Source: Zygnema cylindricum (lineage: Eukaryota > Streptophyta > Zygnematophyceae > Zygnematales > Zygnemataceae). From it: a stretch of 64,000 nucleotides of DNA. The DNA is taken from positions 359,545 through 423,544 of the forward strand of contig JBBHKE010001577.1 of assembly GCA_037447655.1 (NCBI GenBank). The letters run 5' to 3'. Each line of letters begins with the position of its first letter. The first letter of the stretch is position 1. This document shows, piece after piece, positions 12,905-24,894 of the stretch. A program made the position numbers and the translations under genes. The notes under the pieces are model-generated. The model saw nothing but the letters and a program-made list of their open reading frames with translations, did no database searches and was not told where the DNA came from.

Positions 12905-14181
12905 CACCGCCAATCGTTATTAGCGTGTAAGTTTTTTTAGCGTATAAAAAATTTTACCGTGGTGTACGCTATTTAAGAATTTGAAAATTTTGGAAAAAAT
13001 CATACATTCTAATTGTTTGGTTATGGTAATTTGGATCTTTGAAAAAACAAATGTCGGTCGCAAACATGTTTACACTAATTTGCGATGGAAATAGTATGGC
13101 GTACGGACAATATATTTTCGTACAAAATGGTACTTTTTGAATTACAAAGGCATAAAAAGACACTTAACATTATTGCGCACACATATGAATGTGCAGTGAA
13201 AGAAAGAGACGTAAACTCGTCGAAAAAAATCATGTTCTCATATGTTCGTCCGTCGACCGAGTGAACAGCGCGACGGCGTACAAGTTGTCAGATTTTGTAC
13301 GAATACATATATTACTGTAGACATCGAAAGGGCGGGTATTTATTATTTAGGACAACCCAAATTACAGTTAGGGATAAATTAGTATATATATTTCTTTTAA
13401 AAAAAAAAAAATCCCGATTAGTGTTTATAGCACTTAATTTTTTTTCACGCTATTTATTCCTTTACTCTACTAGCTAGTGTTGGGTATCGGGTAAAATCAT
13501 ATCGCGATAATCTCGATACTCGATATATCGAATATCGATCGAGCAAACTCTTCGATATATCGTACCGAGACCAACAAAAGTTATCGCGATATATATCGCG
13601 ATATATAGTATTTTTTTAAATTTTATATTTTATATTTTAATATAATATGTTATTTTAGCGAAAAAAAAAAATGTCTAATACGCATTGTACGACGCGATTT
13701 TCGTTTCGTGACTTAAAGGTAGACGCCGCAAAATCTAACAAGTTTTTACATACGTGTTTTGATTTGAGTGGTTCCTTGTAAGTTAGACGATCAAATCTCT
13801 AAAATCGTCAAAGATTTTAGAACCGACCATTTTCGTATGGATAACCGTACTTGCGTATTATATACGTGTACCGCGTCAAATGTACCTCATAGATCTTCAC
13901 TCTATTGACTTTCAAGAAAAAACCGTATTTCTTTTCGGCAAAGATTTTACGGTCACATTGTCCGAAAGCAAGTGACTTTGGAGATGTGAAAATTTTCATT
14001 TTTTTTTTTTTTTAAATGCCTCGATATATCGCCGATACGATATTTCGGCTAAATATCGCGATATTTCAATAATCGATATATCGAGGCGATATATCGATTA
14101 TCGGATACCTAAAATTCGATACATATCGATTACCGGCAAGTGGTCCTCGATACCCAACACTACTACTAGCAATCGACGGTG
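12905..14181. mobile_element. CACCG-family MITE interrupted by a hAT element
   Basis: The left end reads CACCGCCAATCGTTATTAG next to TA, and the right end is the inverse, AATCGACGGTG next to TA. The internal motif TTTTGTACGAATACATATAT also occurs in the element at 52102-52638, so they belong to one family. Without the insertion at 13475-14162 (plus its 8-bp duplication) this copy is about 581 bp. It is non-coding and non-autonomous. TA duplication suggests a Tc1/mariner-like mobiliser, which is an inference. An 18-bp direct repeat, CTGTAGCGGTAMACTACA, lies just outside both ends. Confidence 0.75.
13475..14162. mobile_element. Non-autonomous hAT-type element with 8-bp TSD
   Basis: The termini are TAGTGTTGGGTATCG and its inverse CGATACCCAACACTA. 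Both sides carry the identical 8-bp duplication CTACTAGC (13467-13474 and 14163-14170), the hallmark of hAT insertion. Subterminal sequence is full of CGATATATCG-like palindromes. It contains no transposase. The internal stretch 13737-14003 is shared with an unrelated element at 28005-28280. Confidence 0.9.
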
Positions 14182-14929
14182 TACTGTAGCGGTAAACTAC
14201 AGGGAAGGTACTGTGCTTCCACCTGAGGAGAGTGGTCAAACTTGGCGGTTTCTCGTGACGTACATGCTACAACCTTGACCAATCTGATCAGAACACGTCT
14301 TATTGTTTGTCACGATAACAATGTAGATGTTAACAAAAAAATCCGCAAATTAAAGTTCGTCGTTTCAGTCTCTCATGGTTTGGATGAACAAATTTGGAGG
14401 TTGATTCACTTCGGACCGTAAAGTTTCCTAAAGTTATGTAATACTCTTTGAAACATCACGGGGAGCCTTCCATTACGAACAGATTATAGTTTGTATTGAT
14501 GTCCTGTATATAGTTGACCATGACAGTGATTGTTTTGGTTGCGCAAAGTCACTTACGTCATTTTGTCAAAAATTGTACGTTTGAAGTACATGTTGGAACA
14601 AATAAAGTCATGTTGAGTACAAATTTGACGGTTAATCGGTTAAACAACTTTGACTTTCAAAATATTGTTTCAACCGCTTAAAATTTTGTCGCGCTTGCGG
14701 ACGTCGACCGTCATAATAAAATTAGCAATTCACACGGCCGACGAACGTTTACGGTGACAAAACTGCGGCAACCACATGTAAACAAAAGTGTTGCAGAGAG
14801 TCACTTTTTGTCTTTACGTGAGTTCCACAGTGAGAGCACTTAGCCTCAAAATTGGAAATCAATCGTGTAAGCATTACATTGAACTTAGACGCAAATTGAA
14901 ACGAAACCTTTTTAAACTAAACTGAACTA

Positions 14930-15118
14930 CACCGCAAATCGTAATTAGAGTAAATAACGCTAATTCGGTCGCCCTAAATTTCGACTCTATCACTTTAAAT
15001 AGAGTAAATGATTATAATTTGTTCATTATTCTATTTAAGGTAAGGTTTAATTAGCGTGAAATGATAATATAGGTTCGTTTTAAATAGTATGGAGTACGGA
15101 GTACACGTTACTAAAGTA
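14930..15118. mobile_element. Truncated CACCG-family MITE
   Basis: This starts at TA-CACCGCAAATCGTAATTAG. It matches, in reverse, about 190 bp from the right side of the element at 58731-59232, including the CGCTAATTCGGTCG and AAGGTAAGGTTTAATTAGCG blocks. No matching right end was found. Confidence 0.7.
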
Positions 15119-15579
15119 CTGTCGAGTTCATATACCGTACTAATTGTACTGTATTTTTTCTCTGCCCTGTACTTAGTGAACTAAACCTCTGTACAATTTA
15201 AAAATTTGTTTTGCAAGCATCGTATACATTTTCATCGCGATACAGCAGTTTCAAGCGATATAGAAATCTGCAGGGCTTGAAGAATATCGTATCTTGAAGA
15301 AAAAAAAAATCGACACGCACAAAACAAATCAGACGTTTCGTGCGGCCTTTGCGAGGGAAAAAAAAAAAAAAGGTGGCGGGAGGGAGAAAGGGAATTATAC
15401 TATTATAGCCTGCCACATCGGATCTTAGGTTGTATGTAGGATCTTTGTAAAAGTTTCCCTCCAAGACTCTAAGAAGCCGTTGACGTACATCTCGCGAAGG
15501 AAGGAAAATTAAGGAGATTTTTCGAGCTTCCCTCTCCAGCTCTCTCCCTAATTGTTTTTCCAGAGGAAGTTTACAGGCT

Positions 15580-18257
15580 ATGGCGCCTGCCACTCTCTCC
15601 CAAGGCTCATCTGTCTTTTTGTCTAACACTTTTAGTTCGACAAACATTTCTTCTGTACCATCATCAGTGAGGAATTCTTCCCTTATGTTTTTTCTCAGCG
15701 TTTTACATTCTACTCCTTTGTTATAACCATGCAACTGGATCTTCAGTTTACTACAATTACAGCTTAAATTTTATTGCTGTTATTTTGTTACACTATACCT
15801 CCCAAACCCGCATGCATCAGGATTCAATATTGCACTTTTAATAGCACATGCTTCTCCTTTTCTGATTGCTGTATCATTTCCTAATTTTACAATGAAATGT
15901 CACATTATTTAACAGCATGCGATTATCCTCATCTGATTTCTGAATTGTCCTCTTATTCTATGAATGATCTATCACTTTATTTAACAGCATATGATCTCCG
16001 ATTGCTGTATTGTTCTCTTATTTTGTCAGTAAAATATCCCATAGCATATGATTATCCTAATCTGATTGTTGTTGGGTGATTTTCCTCACTATTTAGTAAT
16101 ATGTGATTCTCCTTATGTGGTTGTTGTTGTTGATTTCTTATTCTCTGGCTGCAGAGTGAGAGCCCTGTTTGCGCCTATTTGCCTTCCCATTCCGATGCTG
16201 GAAGCAACCTCCGTTCTGAAGCTCTTTCAGGTCTTTCTTGGCGACATGGTTGCTGTTCAAAAGAAATGGAATTGTTAAGGCAAGGCTCGTGGCGGACACG
16301 TGGTATGAAAAAGCGATTGCAGGCGTTGCAGCCCCTGCATGCAGGTATTGAACTGATGATGGTTCACTTTTCAAATTTAGTCACCAGCTCTAATATTGGA
16401 AAAGTCTCGTTTTGTTTACCATCATGCAGATATGACTGCTTTTCCCCCCTTTTTATTTTTTCCTGTTTCTTCCTTCTTTTGGTTTTTCCTCCTGTTCTTC
16501 CCCTCGCCTTCTGCCCCACACTCTTTGCACTTATTGCAAAGACTGGGAGATCCAGTCTTAGTTTTTGCAAGACTGTTGTAACTGTCTTGTTTTGCGTCCT
16601 TTTTCATTCTTCCATCTTTTTCACCCTTATTCACAGAAAACAATTCTAATTTTGCACTTAGATTCATAGTCAATGGTATGAAAGGGGATAAGCTTCTTGT
16701 AATGCCTTGTGTTCAAAAGATGCTTTTGGCGCGGCAGTAAAACATGCCTTAACGTAATTCGCTAAGCTACTGTTTTAGCGTCACGATCTTACCGGAGGCT
16801 CATTAAGTTAGTAAAAAATTCCGGTTAAAAATGATAGAAAATCCTATATGGGGACATTGCTTTTTTTGGATTTCCTTTTCGTATTTGCCTCTCACTTTAA
16901 GGCGGATTCTGTGGAATCTGGACCAATTAGGTCTTTTTCCTTCACTTGATGATTCCTACCAGAAGTTCTCAGCTTTTTATCGAAGATTTGGCAAGTAGTT
17001 GGTTGTGATGTAAGAAAACGTATGCTATTGCATAAAGGTGTCCGTTTGTCGTTGTTTCTGTATTTGTTTTTAAAGAGCGGTTAGCAAGATTCTTCTTATT
17101 GCTTGAGAAGCCTGTCACACCTGCCATTTCTTTCATAACGACTTTCTGGGGTCTTCCACCAGGTAACGCCCCAATCAGTTTAAATGCATATGTACTGATC
17201 TTTGAAGCGGATTATGTATCCCTCCTTTTCCATGAACTTTACAATCATCGCCTCTTGAAGGACCATTTGTCAAACCAAAACTGCTGGATCTAGCATTAAA
17301 TCTTAAAGGTTTTTATTAGATTGAGGCAGCTTATTCTGCCCTTTGTTCATTTCCTGAACCTTACACATGTCTCGTTTTCTGGTTTATCAGCACAGTATGA
17401 TGCAGCGGAGGATTCTGAGTTGACGTTCTTGGAAAGGCTGGTTAAAGCGTGGAGCATTCTCTTCCCCCCACGGCTAAAAGATCTCAGGTAGTAATTAGCT
17501 CTCTTGTTATTGTCCTCCTGGACTGACCTGGTAATAATGCCTTTTGTATCAACCGGTTATCCCTGGTTGTCTCTCAGTTACACGAGCTGGAATGAAAAGG
17601 ACTTTTTTTTGGTATGGTTATTGACTTTCATCACCTTTAGTGGGTGACTTAGTGTTTAGCTTCTTAGCTGAGAGCTTTGTTGGGGTTTATCACAGTAGAC
17701 TGTTTCGTGTGACGTGTCAATGCATTTCTTACAGCGCTTCTTGAGACAACAGTCAGGTGATGTTACATCAACGACAAAAAGGATAAACTCTTTTCTTGTC
17801 AATATTCACGACCTTTCTGTTTCTCTCTGACTACTCACATGGTGGCTCTAGACGCAATTGCAGCAACGCTGAGATTGCTCGAGAACGTCTACGACTTGTT
17901 TTGTACAGCGATCGAGGTGAAGTTTCACCTGAGATTCGTCGAAAGTTGAGGGACAACATTTTGAAAGCCATTTCAACCTATGTGGAGATTGCGGCCGAGG
18001 AAGAAATCGGATTCAGTGTAACCACAGATCCTGACATTGGGACAGTTTACTCTGTAACGGTGCCTGTCCGACGTGTGAAACCAGAATACCAGGAGCATTG
18101 GGGGGAAGGGGGCTTTCGTGACCGACTATGGACTGAACGAGGAGCTGTGGAGGATGATGAGGACACGGGGTTTCTGAAGGCTCGGTTTCGATTGGAGACA
18201 CAGATCCTTAGAGATGACAGTGATAGCTCATCTGATGGGGGCTCGGGCAAGAGATAA
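15580..18257 (+). CDS. MINE1: Plastid division topological specificity factor MinE, 4 exons
   Basis: MinE restricts MinD and division-ring placement inside plastids. Exons: 15580-15666, 16155-16344, 17391-17487, 17852-18257; phases agree and give 259 aa. Exon 1 (29 codons, starting MAPATLSQGSSVFLSNTFSS) is Ser/Thr-rich with almost no acidic residues, as expected of a chloroplast transit peptide. Exon 3 carries FLERLVKAWSILFP, matching the plant MinE segment that contacts MinD and membrane. Exon 4 holds NAEIARERLRLVLYSDRGEV and the topological domain, with GTVYSVTVPVRRVKPEYQ as its strongest signature. An acidic, Ser-rich tail follows, ending DDSDSSSDGGSGKR, making it somewhat longer than the roughly 230-aa Arabidopsis protein. 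Exon 2 is variable and less certain. Transcribed divergently from the aminopeptidase. Confidence 0.92.
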
Positions 18258-18813
18258 ATTATCATCAAGGCTGTGAAGGCTTTTCGACTCATCATCAGCT
18301 GTAGCTGCCCTTTTGGTTTGAATGGGCCCTAAGGGCTTGCTCTGCTTACATTGTAGCAGGACAGAAATGCACAATTTAAAACTGCACCTGACTGAGGCCT
18401 ACCTTATGGACGCGAGGCCAAAACTTTTTCAACAAGGGGAGCGACAAGACACCTTTGTGAATGGCTTCGGGTTGGTACCCAGCCGTCTCAATGTTTTTTC
18501 TGAGTCTGCACAACAGCAATACTTTTTTTTGTTGATCTAACTGAGTTTTCTGTTAGGTCAGACCGCATATCATCTGATATTGTCCTGCCAGGAGTTGGAG
18601 TTTCGAGTGGCATGGCATGGAAAGGGAACAGAATATAAAGATGGAAAACTCACAAGAAATGTGATCGTACAGTTATTCTAGTGTAATGAGTTTCGTGGCA
18701 TTAAATAGGTTTGTGTATAAGGTTGTAGTACGGCAAGATCCAGAGTCCATAAGAGGGATATATTTTCAAACAATTTGTTGATTCGGATTTTTTTTTTTTT
18801 TTCCCCTAATGTA

Positions 18814-18819
18814 AATAAA
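18814..18819 (+). terminator. Putative poly(A) signal AATAAA for MinE
   Basis: AATAAA lies within TAATGTAAATAAATGG, next to a TGTAA element, 557 bp after the MinE stop. The distance implies a long 3' UTR, and other sites are possible. Confidence 0.4.
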
Positions 18820-18950
18820 TGGGATTTCGTGTTGCTATGCCTTTTTAATTATTTTATGTTTCTACACACACCGACATGAAGTTGTTGTCTGATTTTCTCA
18901 TAATGTTTTTGTTTCGCCCATATATTTATGTTTTTTCTCTCTTTTATCTA

Positions 18951-19196
18951 CATCGCTAACCGTTATGTGTTAAAATTTATTCGCCATTTAAAACATATTT
19001 TCTTCGTGCGCACTTGTCGGAATGTCAATTTGATGGTTGCTACTGGAAGCCAAGATTCTCACCTTCCTATTGGCGGTCTTCGATTAACAATCCGATTTCT
19101 CACCTTCCTATTGGCGGTCTTCGATTAACAATCCGATAAGTGCGCACAGACAAAAGTTGTTTTTAGTGGCGAAAAAACTAATAACGATTAGCGGTG
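18951..19196. mobile_element. 217-bp-class CACCG MITE with internal duplication
   Basis: The right end ATAACGATTAGCGGTG-TA and a degenerate left end flank the family body (GTGCGCACTTGTCGG ... AAGTGCGCACAGA). A 41-bp block beginning TCTCACCTTCCTATTGGCGG is tandemly duplicated, which accounts for the extra length over 217 bp. Confidence 0.8.
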
Positions 19197-19887
19197 TAGT
19201 ATTGACATGAGCTGAGTGAATAGCCCGAGGTGGAAATGCCATCGTGACGTCTCAAATCAAATGTCCATTAGACAGCTCTTCTGGTAGGTTTTTTTTTTTT
19301 TTCTTGACTGGGAAGCACCCCCCACCTAAGCTTTTTGAATATACCGCACATCGCTATTAGAAGTATTCAATTATTGGCCCTGACACTTTATTATAATTAA
19401 CTGCACTAAATTATATCATGGGTTCATTTACCCAAAGTTATGAAGGTGCATGTGTTTCCAACTGAGAGCTTTTCTGAAGTGTCACATGTTACTGATAAGC
19501 CTGTCTACCATTCACTTTAAGAAATGTTGACAGAGCAGTGGATAGCCGATACATTTGTTTACTGGAAAACCAATACGCAAGATTTCAAGACATGATAGAG
19601 TCCTTTTCAGTGTTGTATATTGACACAAAACTTTCATACTAAATGGAACCCAAATCGCTTTCTTAACAAAGACTTGACCAAATTCATCAAAGATGGGAGA
19701 CAACAAAAATGATAAAAAGATGTTTGCCTTCTGTTGTGATTTGGGATCCTTGCTGGATTACTAAAATTGACTTCAAAACCCTCATAAGCTGTACACCTTT
19801 TGCACTTTGAAGAGATCATATTTATCACTCACAATTTCGGGCCAAAACATCAGCTGGTGTTTACAATATCATCTAGAAAAAAAAAAA

Positions 19888-20400
19888 TCAAGGGCAGGAT
19901 AAATTAAAAAGCACGATGGTAAACCATCTGAGTTCGGGGGTACAAAAGGGGTGGCATGGCCAACACATAAAAACTACCAGGGCAATAAAACTAAAGAGAG
20001 CAACGGGAACAACAACAAGGCAAATAAAAGCACCCAAACCCAAAATGAAGATCTCGACCGCCATCGGAATAAAGTCGTCCATAGGGTCCCTGTGAGCATA
20101 ATCACGCTCCTTCGCCTTAGCGGCATCACGAGCCGCCACCCCAACATTTCGAGCCGCCCGACCAACAACCGTAGCCGAAGAAGGGTTTGCCAAAACAATA
20201 TCACCGAAAATGCGACGGGCACCATCAAACAAAACAACATCGATCCGACGTGATGGAATAATGTGAGAAACCTCCCGACGCACAGAAAAGCCCCCCTCCG
20301 AAGCGATAGTCGCAACAACGTCGCGAATAGTGTCGTGCGCCTAGATCAAATCCCCCCCATGGGAGCAACGAAGCAGATGGACACCATTGCTCAAAATATA
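19888..20400 (-). mobile_element. LINE-like retroelement remnant (copy 2)
   Basis: This shares the VRREVSHIIPSRRIDV and KERDYAH...MDDFIPMAVEIF blocks with copy 1, and the GATGG/CCATC hairpin at 19915-19928. Reading further upstream (minus), the homologous GVHLLRCSHGGDLI segment is present, but an in-frame TAG at 20341-20343 replaces the Gln of copy 1. This is therefore a dead fragment. Homology ends near 20400. Confidence 0.6.
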
Positions 20401-23214
20401 AAAACAAAATGGATTAATAAACATCATGCCATGTTCCTTCCACCTAAAAGAAAATGGCGATCAAGGAAAATTTATAAAAGCTTAAAAGAAGTACTCCAAA
20501 AGAGGAAGGAGAACGAACCACTGAGAAGTCGAGTAGAAAATTTTGGTTGGTTTCCACAAAAGTACACGTGGGGGCATATGATTTTATAATGAAAGGATCC
20601 GAGTCCAAAAATGGATTGCACCCTGTAGCAATGGCACAGACATGTATAAAAAAAAAAAGATAAGAGACCGATTTTCACGAGCACCGAGGGACACATCTTG
20701 GCAAAAAAAAACTTCCATTTCTGCGTAAGAGTGCAACTACTGGCTTAAGAATCCATCCTTCCGTCCATATACATAAATACCTTCATACCAATACTTTGTT
20801 CTTCACTAAGAATCTCATTAGGAGCACAAAATCTCACAAGGAGCGTCAAATAAAATAGGTTGTTACTTCTGATAATTAGCGTTTTTTCAGCAAAAACCAC
20901 TAGTTCCACTGACAAAAAATGTTGAAATGCTCATCAAGGTGGAAATGCCCACCCACCAAGAGTACCAGAAACACTTGGAGCCATATGCTGCCAGCGTAGC
21001 ATTAGTTCCAACAGTTCCATGCTGTCGTTCAGTTCCGTGTAACGTCGCAAGTTCGATATTTTGCCCAGATGATCTCAAGAATCTGACGGATAACCCAAAG
21101 CCAGACCGAGAAAAAAAAACCAAACCTTTGATGAATACAGATCCTAGGAACCAAAAACCGGAAAATAACAGAGGCAGATTTCGAAGGGATACTTTAAAAA
21201 AGTCTCAAGGATGTCTTTGCACAGAATGAACCAAGAATATTCATGATATTGGACAGTTACAGAGTAATTATACGAGCGCTATAACTGGCAATACTCGCCA
21301 GTAATTATGGTAATCGTACAGAAAAGGGTACAATTGTATGAATCGTACACTTTCTTGTACAATTTCTGACCATATCAGAATGACTTTCAAACAAGCATGA
21401 TAACCGATGAATCAAAAAAGAAATCTCTACACTGATGACAACGGGGACGGAATGGCGAAGAAAACGGACCAGACTTGGTTCAAAAAGTACTTCCCACGAG
21501 GAAGAGCACCGAGTCTAAAGCAAATGTATCAAATCAAGTTGATGAAAAGCACGTCCTACAAGGGGGGAAAAAAGGGTGGAAAAACTTACTAAGTGCTGTC
21601 CAGTTCAAAAAATAATGTAGATTGGTAGCACAGAGTGCTTAGTTCCGGAGCTCCAGTCATAAGGCAGCTCTAAAGAGCCTGTCCAGAGATCCATCCACCG
21701 TATTCAGAAAAATGGTCATAAACAAAAAAATGAAGTTCATTGTTTTTTTTCTGCAAAACATTATATCATCCAATATGTCAATGGTCTTAGCTTCCGTACC
21801 TTCGCAGCACCTCATTATTCATAGACCAACGCAATTTTTTGACAAAGATTCACCTTTCATGAATTTTTGAATATTGTTACACAAGCATTGCAATAAAAAA
21901 AAATAGACGGCAAATAATTTTTTTAAAGTTTTTGATGATTAAGCCTTTACCTGCTATGGCAGAGAAGAATTTGCCGGATCTGATGGACCCGGCATAATGT
22001 CAACAATGCAATAATTATTGATAATGCAATGCAGAAAGTGTTAGGTTTTACCAACACTAGCAGAGGTGAGCGGTGTACCATCATTTACATAAGTTGTCCT
22101 CTAGACTGTTATTGTCTACCAAGAAACCGTGACAGGTTTATGCGACAAATAAATTGCGACAGAAGCCTTTAAACACCAAAAATGCCAAAAGTCAAACCTA
22201 TTGCTGTCAGAATCCCAAAAAATCCAAAAGCTGTCTATAAAGCCAATATAAAGGACAATCAAAGAAACTCCATACACGCTGAACATCGATCCTAAAATCC
22301 ACGACAAAAAGGAATGGCTGGACTCCAACAAATATCGGCCAATATTCAAAAAGAAGTCTAGTAAATAAGTCAAAAGCTTGTTTTATTTGTCCCATTACTT
22401 CATCGTTGCATTGGACGACAAGTAATTTTACGGCATAAACCTTTCCTTTCATTTCCTTTCCTTTTTCCTTCCACTTAGTTTTAGAAAGGTCCAGCAAGCA
22501 AACCGAACTTAGTCACAGGTCTATAACTAGAGTTTTTATGACGCTAATAATTTCCTAAAGCTATTGCCCTAAATCCACAAAAGCAGGATTTCAGCCTTTT
22601 TATGAACACTAAAGACTTTTTTTAGCCTTTTTATTTCTCATAAATGATGATGCAATCAGGCGCCTTTCTTAGACAGCATCCCAAGGTCCACACCAATGAT
22701 GTGTTGCCTTGGAAACTAACAACGAGGCAGATACAAGACCAAAATTTACAACTCCTGAGTTGTCAAAATAACAACCTAAAATTGACTCTACTTGGGGAAA
22801 CTTCTTCAACGGTCTCACGGACTGTCACCAAAAAACCAAAAATTTGCGTATTATTCTGCACAATCAGGGCTTTGCTGAAAAATCAACTTTTCTACTTCAC
22901 TCACGACCTTTCCCTCCTCTCCCTCCCTTCTCCGTTGCCTCCACCGTACAACTGAGACCACCACACATCTCCCTCCTTTCCACAACCGAATCGACCAATA
23001 CCAAAACCCTCAATCTGAACCCCTCCATCTAAACCCCTCAAAAAGCAAAAAATCCCACCGAAATATAAACTTTCTCCATAAAACTTTCTCGTGACATTTT
23101 GTACCTTCTCACAGTGAAAACCTCCAACATATCATCTTCCTCCAAACCCAATCTCCCTCGGACCCTCGAACCCTCGAATCCTCGGACCAATAAGCTTGGC
23201 GCGTGACCGTCACG
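20401..23214. other. Intergenic, no gene recognised
   Basis: Several 60-100 codon frames on both strands (for example plus 20927-21229 and minus 22207-22497) show no domain I recognise. The right part should contain the 3' UTR of the SAM-domain gene. Poly-A and poly-T tracts are common. Confidence 0.4.
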
Positions 23215-24863
23215 TCACGACAGGTTGTGGCGGTGCAAAAGCTCAAGGAGAGACTTTGCCGCGGCAGCGAGGTCCGTGACGGCGACGGCCACGGGACTCG
23301 CTTCACCAGCCAACAGGGAGGCGTCTTCGGCCGAGGCAGCCACAGCCTGAGCCGCAGAAAGGAACTGAGACACAGCCTGGAGAGGGGGAGGGGGGGAGAG
23401 GGGGGGAGAGGGGGAGGGGGAGGGGGAGGGGGAGGGGGAGGGGGAGGGGGAGGGGGAGGGGGAGGGGGAGGGGGAGGGGGAGGGGGAGGGGGAGGGGGAG
23501 GGGGAGGGGGAGGGGGAGGAGGAAGATGACAGCACGGGGACGAGGAAGAGGGAAAGGTGGATAAAGGAGGAGCAGGGAAGGACGGGCGAGATGGGCCTCC
23601 GGCAGAAGCTCGTTTCGCTCTGTGACAAATCAGCGAGTGGTGAGTCAGGTGGAGAGGGAGAGGGGGAGAGGGGGAGAGGGGGAGAGGGGGAGAGGGGGAG
23701 AGGGGGGAGAGGGGGAGAGGGGGAGAGGGGGAGAGGGGGAGAGGGGGAGAGGGGGAGAGGGGGAGAGGGGGAGAGGGGGAGAGGGGGAGAGGGGAGAGGG
23801 GGAGAGGGGGAGAGGGGGAGAGGGGGAGAGGGGGAGAGGGGGAGAGGGGGAGAGGGGGAGAGGGGGAGAGGGGGAGAGGGGGAGAGGGGGAGAGGGGGAG
23901 AGGGGGAGAGGGGGAGAGGGGGAGAGGGGGAGAGGGGGGAGAGGGGGAGAGGGGGAGAGGGGGGAGAGGGGAGAGGGGGAGAGGGGGAGAGGGGGAGAGG
24001 GGGAGAGGGGGAGAGGGGGAGAGGGGGAGAGGGGGAGAGGGGGAGAGGGGGAGAGGGGGAGAGGGGGAGAGGGGGAGAGGGGGGAGAGGGGGAGAGGGGG
24101 AGAGGGGGGAGAGGGGGGAGAGGGGGAGAGGGGGAGAGGGGGAGAGGGGGAGAGGGGGAGAGGGGGAGAGGGGGAGAGGGGGAGAGGGGGAGAGGGGGAG
24201 AGGGGGAGAGGGGGAGAGGGGGAGAGGGGGAGAGGGGGGAGAGGGGGAGAGGGGGAGAGGGGGAGAGGGGGAGAGGGGGAGAGGGGGAGAGGGGGAGAGG
24301 GGGAGAGGGGGAGAGGGGGAGAGGGGGAGAGGGGGAGAGGGGGAGAGGGGGAGAGGGGGGAGAGGGGGAGAGGGGGAGAGGAGGAGAGGGGGAGAGGGGC
24401 AGAGGGGGATAGGGGGAGAGGGGGAGAGGGGGAGAGGGGGAGAGGGGGAGAGGGGGAGAGGGGGAGCGGGGGGAGAGGGGGAGAGGGGGAGGGAGGAGAG
24501 GGGGAGGGAGGGAGAGGGGGAGGGAGGGAGGGAGGGAGGGGGAGGGAAGGAGGGAGGGGGAGAGGGAGGGGGAGGGAAGGAGGAGGGGGAGGGGGAGGGG
24601 GAGGGGAGGGAGGGGGAGGGGGAGGGAAGGAGGGAGGGGGAGGGGGAGGGGGAGGGGGAGGGGGAGGGGGAGGGAGGGGGAGGGGGAGGGGGAGGGGGAG
24701 GGGGAGGGGGAGGGGGAGGGGGAGGGGGAGGGGGAGGGGGAGAGGGAGGGAGAGGGAGAGGGAGTGGGAGAGGGAGAGGGAGAGGGAGAGGGAGAGGGAG
24801 AGGGAGAGGGAGAGGGAGAGGGAGAGGGAGAGGGAGAGGGAGAGGGAGGGGGGGGGAGAGAGA

Positions 24864-24894
<31 letters not shown>

